DNA of 11,671 nucleotides from Acidobacteriota bacterium (GTDB lineage: Bacteria; Acidobacteriota; Blastocatellia; Pyrinomonadales; Pyrinomonadaceae). The notes below the pieces were generated by a model. It made no database searches. It had not been told where the DNA came from and was given only the letters and a program-made list of their open reading frames with translations. The translations under genes and the position numbers were made by a program. This document shows positions 5,798-11,671 of this stretch, in pieces (the first letter of the stretch is position 1; each line of letters opens with the position of its first letter). Location of the stretch: contig QHXL01000068.1 of the NCBI GenBank assembly GCA_003222935.1, positions 1 to 11,671 of the forward strand, written 5' to 3'.

Positions 5798-7162
5798 ATG
5801 GTTTCAGCAATCAGAGAGTCCACTGGCAACAAGCCGTTGATTGAACTCTACAAGAGTGTCCGCGCACGTACGATGGAAATCGTTGCGCCGCTCGAGATTG
5901 AAGACTACGTAATTCAAACTGCCGAGTTCATGAGCCCGCCTCGCTGGCACATCGGACACACCTCCTGGTTTTTCGAAACCGTTCTGCACGCGCACAAACC
6001 CGGGTTTAGAGTCTACTCCGAGGACTTCTTCTTCTATTTCAACTCGTATTACGAAGGTTTTGGCGCTCGCATTGAGCGACCTAAACGCGGGACGAAGTCG
6101 CGGCCGACTGTTAAAGCGACGATTGCCTATCGCAGTCATATCGATGAGCAGATGTTGGCTTTCCTCGAACGTGCCGACGACGATCTGGTCTTCGCTTTAG
6201 TAAGACTGGGACTTGAACACGAGATGCAACACCAGGAATTACTGGTCTACGACATCAAGCATCTGTTGTGCGATCAGTTTGCTGTGAAGATGAAACCGAA
6301 GCCTGCGGCCGGAATCAAAGTGGAAGGGATGGCGGAGATTGAAGGCGGTTTGATGCTGTTAGGGTGGGGCTCGGAGGAGAAGGGTGAGCTGTACCAAAGC
6401 GGTGACAAGTCCCCGCACTCCAGGGAGTTTGCTTTTGATAATGAGAAACCTGCTCATCAAGTATTCATAAAGGATTTTGAGATAGACCGAGCACCGGTTA
6501 CTAACGGTCAGTATCTCGAGTTTATTCGCGACGGTGGTTATCAAAACTTCCGTTGGTGGTTTTCCGAAGGGTGGGAGACGGTAAATCGCGAACACTGGCA
6601 CGCGCCTTTGTACTGGGAGATTCACGATGGCGAGTGGCTGATTCGCGACTTCGATGGGCTGCGACCAATTGCCGAACGCAGCGATGAGCCAGTTTGTCAC
6701 GTCAGCTTTTTCGAGGCGTCGGCGTTTGCGAAATGGATTGGAAAGCGCTTGCCTACCGAAGCCGAATGGGAAAAGACCGCTTGTTATTCGTCAGCTAACC
6801 TGAAGCAGTCGTTTCTCTGGGGCGAACAAAGGCCAGAGCTAACGCACGGGAATTTGTTTGAGAACGGTCACTGGTCAACTGTGCCAGTCGGTGCTTATCC
6901 AGCCGCTGCGACGGTACATGGCTGTCATCAACTAATCGGGGATGTTTGGGAATGGACAACATCGGATTACGTTCCATACCCGGGCTTTAAGTCGGAATTT
7001 GATGAATACAACGACAAGTGGTTCGTTAATCAGAAGGTCTTACGCGGCGGCTCGTTCGCTACACCGCAACTGCATATCCGTTCCACGTACCGAAACTTCT
7101 TTCACGCCCACGAACGCTGGATGACTTCAGGCTTTCGATGTGCAAAGGATATCAGGGTGTAG
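5798..7162 (+). CDS. egtB: EgtB-family iron-dependent sulfoxide synthase (ergothioneine type; SenA-like alternative)
   Basis: 454 residues. EgtB couples a thiol (gamma-glutamylcysteine or cysteine) to hercynine with O2 on a non-haem iron, giving the sulfoxide precursor of ergothioneine. The N-terminal DinB-like bundle (~1-170) carries the three iron histidines H54 ([11 protein letters not shown]), H141 and H145 ([11 protein letters not shown]). FNSYYEGFG supplies adjacent Tyr84-Tyr85, as in the type II EgtB of Chloracidobacterium thermophilum. The C-terminal half (~175-454) is an FGE/sulfatase-modifying-factor domain with [38 protein letters not shown] and SGFRCA. ATG 5798 follows GGGGGT at 5786-5791; TTG 5795 is less likely. 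No egtD methyltransferase gene lies in the window. Because selD lies just upstream, a SenA-type selenoneine synthase is possible; I know no residue pattern that settles it. Its TAG stop coincides with the edge of a repeat. Confidence 0.85.
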   Translation: MVSAIRESTGNKPLIELYKSVRARTMEIVAPLEIEDYVIQTAEFMSPPRWHIGHTSWFFETVLHAHKPGFRVYSEDFFFYFNSYYEGFGARIERPKRGTKSRPTVKATIAYRSHIDEQMLAFLERADDDLVFALVRLGLEHEMQHQELLVYDIKHLLCDQFAVKMKPKPAAGIKVEGMAEIEGGLMLLGWGSEEKGELYQSGDKSPHSREFAFDNEKPAHQVFIKDFEIDRAPVTNGQYLEFIRDGGYQNFRWWFSEGWETVNREHWHAPLYWEIHDGEWLIRDFDGLRPIAERSDEPVCHVSFFEASAFAKWIGKRLPTEAEWEKTACYSSANLKQSFLWGEQRPELTHGNLFENGHWSTVPVGAYPAAATVHGCHQLIGDVWEWTTSDYVPYPGFKSEFDEYNDKWFVNQKVLRGGSFATPQLHIRSTYRNFFHAHERWMTSGFRCAKDIRV

Positions 7163-7448
7163 CACAGACTTCAGTCTGTGTTCTTTAATTTAGATGGCTC
7201 TCTGAGGAAACATCACAGACTGAAGTCTGTGCCACCCAATATGCACCGATCGATCGTTGTATTAGTTCTGCTTCTGACACTCGCTTCTTGTTTTAGTTTG
7301 AGCGTGGCACAGACTTCAGTCTGTGTTCTTAATTTAGATGGCTCTCTGAGGAACATCACAGACTGAAGTCTGTGCCACCCAATATGCACCGATCGATCGT
7401 TGTATTAGTTGTTCTTCTGACTCTTGCTTCTTGCTTTAGTTTTGGCTT
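7161..7448. repeat. tandem duplication of ~145 bp (palindromic element plus signal-peptide start)
   Basis: Unit 1 (7161-7305) is repeated as unit 2 (7306 to about 7448). They differ by two single-base indels and about nine substitutions, mostly in the last 40 bases. Each unit starts with a palindromic element of 71-73 bp (7161-7233 and 7306-7376) bounded by CACAGACTTCAGTCTGTG and its reverse complement CACAGACTGAAGTCTGTG, themselves near-palindromes. After it comes CACCCAAT and the first codons of a secreted protein, MHRSIVVLV. The first element begins at the stop codon of the egtB-like gene. Confidence 0.93.
7241..7366 (+). pseudogene. duplicated signal-peptide fragment running into a repeat
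   Basis: ATG 7241 gives MHRSIVVLVLLLTLASCFSLSVA, nearly the same signal peptide as the next gene, followed by [19 protein letters not shown] and TGA. The last 20 residues are translation of the second palindromic element, not conserved protein. It is the truncated 5' copy left by the tandem duplication. If translated it would yield a 41-residue secreted or lipid-anchored peptide, but no selection for that is evident. Confidence 0.6.
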
Positions 7449-8148
7449 CGCAGAAAAACATAAGCCAAAGCCAAAAGCCAAGCCAAAGGCAACCGCAAAG
7501 AAGGCAACAGCAAAGAAGCGAACGACAAAGTCAAAGCCGAGAATCGTAGCTCACTATATACCCGTGAGTATCGTCAGTTCAGACGAGATGATGTGTGCGA
7601 GCAGGCAGTGTCCAATGCGTGTGACGACTGTCAGGCTAGTGGCGAATTCAACTAGCCCGGCTGTCGATGAGCAGACGACGTTTGAGTGGAGTGTTAGCGC
7701 CGGAAAACTCAACTCGGTCGGCCACGTTCTATCGTGGGATTTGAAAGACCTCGCGCCTGGCATTTACACCGCGACAGTCAAAGTGTCGGACCAGCACGCG
7801 GGCACAGGAAGCTCGCAGCAACAAATTACAGTTGTTGATTGCGGTCACTGCAATGAGAACTCGAGCCCGTGTCCGGTAATCTCGGTCTCTTGCCCGGAAG
7901 AGGTCGATACGAACGGGAGCTTAAAATTCCTGGCTACAGTATCCGGCGGACCGTTGCTCTCAACGCCAATCACTTACCTGTGGACGGTCAGCTCGGGAAA
8001 AATTATTAAAGGGGAAAAAAGTAAAGACCTGGAAGTCGCCTTGCCGTCTGATGAAGATGAAGTTCTTGGCACGGTCTACGTGGCAGGTTACGACTCACGT
8101 TGTGCCACCATCGCTTCGTGTACGTCAAAGATTAAGAAGCAACGGTAA
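7384..8148 (+). CDS. secreted protein with Lys/Ala-rich linker and two PKD-like domains
   Basis: 254 residues from ATG 7384. Residues 1-23 are a signal peptide (MHRSIVVLVVLLTLASCFSFGFA); LASC at 14-17 fits a lipobox, so it may be a lipoprotein anchored at Cys17, while cleavage after GFA is the alternative. Residues 24-54 are a very basic Lys/Pro/Ala linker. Two PKD/Ig-like beta domains follow: ~73-155 (TTFEWSVSAGKL, WDLKDLAPGIYTATVKVSD) and ~166-254 (ITYLWTVSSGKIIKGEKSKD, then GTVYVAGYDSRC). Several Cys pairs (SPCPVISVSCP, CGHC) may form disulfides outside the cytoplasm. Such domains mediate adhesion or protein contacts; no enzyme domain is seen. The ribosome site is weak, and the promoter, if any, lies in the duplicated repeat. 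Confidence 0.75.
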   Translation: MHRSIVVLVVLLTLASCFSFGFAEKHKPKPKAKPKATAKKATAKKRTTKSKPRIVAHYIPVSIVSSDEMMCASRQCPMRVTTVRLVANSTSPAVDEQTTFEWSVSAGKLNSVGHVLSWDLKDLAPGIYTATVKVSDQHAGTGSSQQQITVVDCGHCNENSSPCPVISVSCPEEVDTNGSLKFLATVSGGPLLSTPITYLWTVSSGKIIKGEKSKDLEVALPSDEDEVLGTVYVAGYDSRCATIASCTSKIKKQR

Positions 8149-8271
8149 GCAAGAAGTAACCGTGAAGGATTCGTGGACGGGGGACGACAGGTGTGCAGTG
8201 TTCGCAACGGGGTATGTCCCTGGTACGAGATTGGCTCTTCTGAACGCGCTCCAGTTCGTCGTCCTAAAAGT

Positions 8272-8337
8272 GAAACCGTTGAAACGGTTTCCCAAAAATC
8301 ATCCGGGCCGCTAGTCACCGGGCTAAAGCCACGGTGA
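8272..8337. repeat. two REP-like hairpins between PKD-coding pieces
   Basis: GAAACCGTT / AACGGTTTC (8272-8291) is a 9-bp stem with a 2-base loop, followed at 8315-8337 by TCACCGGGCT / AGCC-A-CGGTGA with one bulged A. GAGATGAAAAC follows. This arrangement is typical of short dispersed intergenic palindromes. The rest of 8149-8360 has no recognisable gene. Confidence 0.75.
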
Positions 8338-8360
8338 GAATGAGATGAAAACCTCGAAGC

Positions 8361-8591
8361 TTGGCCCGTATCTCACCTTCCGCAAAGCTTGTACCGACCC
8401 AAAGTAAAACCTCATCTTTCAACTGGACAGCGAGTGTCGGAAAGATTATTAAAGGTGAGCACACCAGCGAAGTCGTTATCGACGCGACGGGTTTCGAAGG
8501 ACAAGAATTAATTGTTGAAGTTTCTTTAGGTGATTTTGATCCTTCGTGCTCAACGACCGTCGCAAAAACGCTGTTGCTAAAGCATAACTAG
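8361..8591 (+). pseudogene. broken third PKD-like domain of the upstream secreted protein
   Basis: The frame from TTG 8361 encodes 76 residues. From about residue 18 it reads SSFNWTASVGKIIKGEHTSEVVID, followed by LIVEVSLGDFDPSCSTTVA. This parallels the second PKD-like domain of the preceding gene (TYLWTVSSGKIIKGEKSKD, then GTVYVAGYDSRC). The first strands of the domain are missing, and the leading residues come from the repeat-bearing spacer. It lacks a signal peptide and a convincing ribosome site. I infer the original gene was longer, or its last domain was duplicated, and that repeat sequence now separates the pieces. The stop is TAG. Confidence 0.6.
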
Positions 8592-8656
8592 CCATTAAAT
8601 CTCATTTCAATAATGTCGGTGATTGATAGCAGTACTTAATGCTGAAGGAGAAACCA

Positions 8657-9667
8657 ATGTCTTCCAAGCTTTCCTCTGCCACTTTTACACGGAAAGTCTC
8701 GTGGTTATTTGCTGCGCTGCTGGTCGCACTGCTCGCCGCGGCCGCTTTTGGCCAAACACAAAATCGTGGTAGCTCTCCGAACGAAGCCGGCGGTGCTGCA
8801 AAGGCCACCAGGGAATCAAACCCACCGATAACGCCAAAATATACGACGCCGACCAATCCTCTCGACGCGGCGTATGGCGCGAAGATCAAGGAGTACACAA
8901 CAGAAAAGTACTTCATGACCGAGTTGGTCGATCACTTGCCGGCATCCGACAAAATTCCTTCGCCTGAAAAGATCCTCGGTTACGCAGTTGGCACCCCGGG
9001 AAAGCTGACGAAGGTTGCCGATCTGAATCGTTATTACCGGGCGCTGGCGGAAGCAAGTCCCCGTGTCCGTATTTTGTCGTCACACGAAAAGAGTGAAGAG
9101 GGAAGAGAACAGCTACTCGTTATCGTCAGCGATGAAGCGAATCTGGCCAAACTCGATCGTTACAAAGAGATAACTGCCAAACTTGGTGATCCGCGTTCGA
9201 TTAACGCAGCGGAAGCTCAGCAACTTGTTACCGAAGGGAAGCCGATCTACTGGGCGTCGGGCTCGATTCACTCAACGGAAACCGGTTCCCCTGAGATGTT
9301 GATGGAGATGGCCTACCGGATCGCCGTCGAAGACTCACCCTTCATCGAATCGATCCGTAAGAACGTAATCGTGATGATCACGCCTGCTCTCGAGGTCGAC
9401 GGACGCGATCGGATGGTCGATCTCTACAATTATCGAAAAGCGAATCCCGGAAAGCCTGCTCCCGGTTTGTTGTTCTGGGGCAAGTACGTCGCCCACGACA
9501 ATAATCGCGATGGACTGGGGCTGGCGCTCGCGCTCACACGCACTCAACACGTTCGTGGACTGGAAGGCGCAGGTGCTTCACGATCTGCACGAGTCGGTTC
9601 CTTATCTCTACACGATGACGGGCACTGGTCCGTACAACGCCTGGCTCGACCCGCTCGCTATCGATGA
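8657..9667 (+). CDS. M14 zinc carboxypeptidase-like protein, N-terminal part (frameshifted)
   Basis: Start at ATG 8657 is supported by AAGGAG at 8645-8650; ATG 8639 has no such site. Residues 1-32 are a Sec signal peptide (RKVSWLFAALLVALLAAAAFG), so the protein is exported. About 85 residues of pro-region or linker precede the M14 domain. The zinc motif HxxE is H205-S-T-E208 in ASGSIHSTETGSPE, followed by MITPALEVDGRDRMVDLYNYRK and HDNNRDG, a pattern of the large M14 peptidases common in Acidobacteriota. After ALTRT (about 9544) the frame departs from the family and ends at TGA 9665-9667. The sequence continuing the protein is in another frame. A product ending here (336 residues) would lack the third zinc ligand and be inactive. 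Confidence 0.85.
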   Translation: MSSKLSSATFTRKVSWLFAALLVALLAAAAFGQTQNRGSSPNEAGGAAKATRESNPPITPKYTTPTNPLDAAYGAKIKEYTTEKYFMTELVDHLPASDKIPSPEKILGYAVGTPGKLTKVADLNRYYRALAEASPRVRILSSHEKSEEGREQLLVIVSDEANLAKLDRYKEITAKLGDPRSINAAEAQQLVTEGKPIYWASGSIHSTETGSPEMLMEMAYRIAVEDSPFIESIRKNVIVMITPALEVDGRDRMVDLYNYRKANPGKPAPGLLFWGKYVAHDNNRDGLGLALALTRTQHVRGLEGAGASRSARVGSLSLHDDGHWSVQRLARPARYR

Positions 9668-11671
9668 GTTTCAACTGCTGGCGTATCACGAGATTGAGGA
9701 GATGACGAAGCGCGGTGTTCCCGGAGTTTGGACGCACGGTTTTTACGATGGTTGGGCGCCTAATTACATGCTCTACATCGCAACCGGCGCAAACTCGATT
9801 GGCAGGTTCTATGAAACGTTTGGCAACGGCGGCGCTGATACCCGCGAGCGGACGCTTGGCGCCACTGACACCAGCCGCGTTTGGTATCGACCCAATCCTC
9901 CTTTCCCGCGCGTGAACTGGTCGATGCGAAACAACATCAACATGCAGCAGTCGGCACTCTTGTTTGCCATGAATTTTGTTGGGAATAACAGGGAGCGTTT
10001 CCTGAATAACTTTTATATCAAGAGCAAACGATCGGTGGATAAGGCACTGAACGAAGGACCGGCGGCATACATTATTCCCGGCGACACTGCGCGTCCCGTC
10101 GAAGCGGCTGACATGGTTAACCTGATGCGATTTCGCGGAATCGAAGTTCGCAAGGCTGACAAGGAATTTTCCGTCAAGGATCAGAAGTACCCGGCGGGTT
10201 CGTATATCGTCCGCATGGACCAACCATATTCGCGTATGGCCGACATGCTACTCGATACGCAGTACTACAACGTGAACGATCCAAATCCGTACGACGATAC
10301 CGGTTGGACCATGGGTGCGATGCGCAACGTGAAGACGATTCGCGTAGTTGATAAGAGTGTTCTTTCAGTACCGATGACGCTTCTAACAACTGACGCCAGG
10401 GTGACTGGTCAACTGGCTGCATCCGGGAAACCCGTGGCGTTCCTCATCAATCACAACACGGACAACACGCTGGCGACCCTTCGCTTCCGTCTCAAAGACG
10501 TGAAGATTGGCGCCGCCGAAGACTCGTTCAAGGTCGGCGACCAGCAGTTCAATACCGGCTCCTTCATTGTTAAGGCCGAAGGTAATCCCGCAGATGTAAA
10601 ACAACGGCTTGAAGCTGCAGTAACAGAACTGGGATTAAAGGCGGTTGGTGTCGATAAGCTTCCGGATGTGAAAATGCACGACCTGGCTGTCCCGCGAATC
10701 GGCATTATTCATACCTGGACCAATACTCAAAACGACGGTTGGTATCGAGTCGAGTTTGATCGCTACCAGGTACCGTACACTTACATCTCCGTTCATGTGT
10801 TGCGCGACACACCTCGGCTGCGCGACAAATTCGACGTGTTGATCTTTCCGCCTGTCGGTGGCTCAGCACAGTCGATCGTCAATGGCTTGCCGATGCGTGG
10901 CGAGCCGATTCCCTGGAAAGGCTCGACACTGACGCCGTCAATGGCCAATTCGCCCGATCAGAGTGACGATATCCGGGGCGGTATCGGTCTGAATGGACTC
11001 GCAAATCTTCAGAAGTTCATTGAAGAGGGTGGTCTGTTTGTAACCGTGGCGGGCGTCTCAAGCATACCGATTGACTATGGCATCACGACGGGCGTTGCGA
11101 TTCAAACTTCTGAGACTCTGAAAGCCCGCGGTTCGATCTACAACAGTACGTTCGCCGATCGAAAGAGTCCGATCGCCTACGGTTACAGCGAAGGACTCCC
11201 GATTTACTTTAGTCAGGCGCCGTTGTTTCAAGTGGCCGCAGCCGGTGGTCCAGGCGGTGGCGGAGGCGGCGGTGGAGGGGGCGCAAGAGGCGGTGGTGGC
11301 GAGGGTCAGAATGCAAATCGTGCTTCGGGTCGTGGCGGCGTCGGTGATCCCGATATCATCCAGGGAATGCCTCAACCTCGACCGCTCGATCCGTCGGATA
11401 GAACAGGTGCTGATCAAACAGCGCAGGACCAACGCGAAAGTCCGCTGTTTGTTCCCCCAAACATGAGGCCGCGAGTTATCTTACGTTTCGGGGCAGATGA
11501 AAAGTCTCTGCTCATCAGCGGAATGCTCGCCGGTGGTTCTGAGCTGGTTAACAAACCCGCTGTAATTGATGTGCCCGTTGGGAAGGGTCACGTAGTGATG
11601 TTTGCAACGAATCCGATGTGGCGACATCAAACACAGGGAGAGTTCTTCCTTCTGTTCAATGCCGTCTTGAA
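9510..11671 (+). CDS. M14 zinc carboxypeptidase-like protein, C-terminal part (runs off the window)
   Basis: Continuation of the same gene in a second frame, open from ATG 9510 to the end of the window; family-like sequence starts at about 9546 (NTFVDWKAQVLHDLHES). The DLH of LHDLHES (His codon at 9588) probably gives the third zinc ligand. Further recognisable stretches are MTGTGPYNAWLDP, EEMTKRGVPGVWTHGFYDGW, SMRNNINMQQSALLFAMNF, YIVRMDQPYSRMADMLLDTQ and NPYDDTGWTMG. The later part (from about 10690) looks like a glutamine-amidotransferase-like fold used for structure or binding. A Gly-rich insert (11244-11343) with a run of ten glycines interrupts it. The final MWRHQTQGEFFLLFNAVL is near the usual C-terminus, so probably only tens of residues are missing. 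The joined gene would encode about 1000 residues. Confidence 0.85.
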   Translation, partial: MDWGWRSRSHALNTFVDWKAQVLHDLHESVPYLYTMTGTGPYNAWLDPLAIDEFQLLAYHEIEEMTKRGVPGVWTHGFYDGWAPNYMLYIATGANSIGRFYETFGNGGADTRERTLGATDTSRVWYRPNPPFPRVNWSMRNNINMQQSALLFAMNFVGNNRERFLNNFYIKSKRSVDKALNEGPAAYIIPGDTARPVEAADMVNLMRFRGIEVRKADKEFSVKDQKYPAGSYIVRMDQPYSRMADMLLDTQYYNVNDPNPYDDTGWTMGAMRNVKTIRVVDKSVLSVPMTLLTTDARVTGQLAASGKPVAFLINHNTDNTLATLRFRLKDVKIGAAEDSFKVGDQQFNTGSFIVKAEGNPADVKQRLEAAVTELGLKAVGVDKLPDVKMHDLAVPRIGIIHTWTNTQNDGWYRVEFDRYQVPYTYISVHVLRDTPRLRDKFDVLIFPPVGGSAQSIVNGLPMRGEPIPWKGSTLTPSMANSPDQSDDIRGGIGLNGLANLQKFIEEGGLFVTVAGVSSIPIDYGITTGVAIQTSETLKARGSIYNSTFADRKSPIAYGYSEGLPIYFSQAPLFQVAAAGGPGGGGGGGGGGARGGGGEGQNANRASGRGGVGDPDIIQGMPQPRPLDPSDRTGADQTAQDQRESPLFVPPNMRPRVILRFGADEKSLLISGMLAGGSELVNKPAVIDVPVGKGHVVMFATNPMWRHQTQGEFFLLFNAVL

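Noticed and set aside
7161..7376. CRISPR array
   Set aside because: There are only two long units; they are palindromic elements in a tandem duplication that includes coding sequence, with no regular spacers and no cas genes.
9534..10223. Minus-strand frame of 229 codons
   Set aside because: It is the shadow of the M14 peptidase; no family-like sequence and no ribosome site.
1..11671. A genetic code with TGA read as tryptophan
   Set aside because: All recognised genes use TGG for tryptophan with no internal TGA, apart from selD, where tryptophan would destroy the active site.

Overview
This window looks like a stretch of chromosome from an acidobacterium, most likely class Blastocatellia. 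That is an inference from gene content: an iron-dependent EgtB of the type described in Chloracidobacterium, a large secreted M14 peptidase of a kind common in that phylum, and short palindromic repeats between genes. GC content is near 50 % by eye, dropping at about 1343-2050. No rRNA, tRNA, CRISPR array or transposase was seen.

Layout. (1) 2-1342, plus strand: the 3' end of a DASS-family anion transporter, an AlkD-like DNA alkylation-repair protein overlapping it, and a DUF3052 protein. (2) 1343-2267: an AT-rich stretch without an intact gene, holding a possible decayed reading frame interrupted only by TGA codons, then short hairpins. (3) 2268-2879: a small zinc-finger/helix-turn-helix protein of unknown role, convergent with (4) a Bcp-type peroxiredoxin on the minus strand (2912-3370). 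(5) Divergent from Bcp, an EVE-domain protein and a VOC (glyoxalase-fold) protein form a tight pair (3467-4310). (6) After a long inverted repeat comes selD (selenophosphate synthetase). Its true start is ATG 4431 and it reads through an in-frame TGA at 4464-4466 that falls exactly on the catalytic Cys/Sec position, so SelD is itself a selenoprotein. (7) A perfect 32-bp inverted repeat separates selD from an EgtB-family sulfoxide synthase (5798-7162). (8) 7161-8591: a tandem duplication of a palindromic element plus a signal-peptide start, a secreted PKD-like protein, and a broken third PKD-like piece behind more hairpins. (9) 8657 to the window end: a secreted M14 zinc carboxypeptidase-like protein of about 1000 codons, split by a frameshift near 9545.

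The most interesting signal is selenium biology. A Sec-containing SelD, which implies SelA, SelB and tRNA-Sec elsewhere in the genome, lies directly upstream of an EgtB homologue. Selenoneine clusters pair a SelD homologue (SenC) with an EgtB homologue (SenA), so the pairing raises the question whether the EgtB-like enzyme uses sulfur or selenium. No senB lies in the window, and the two genes are separated by a repeat and a candidate promoter, so ordinary ergothioneine synthesis remains the default reading.
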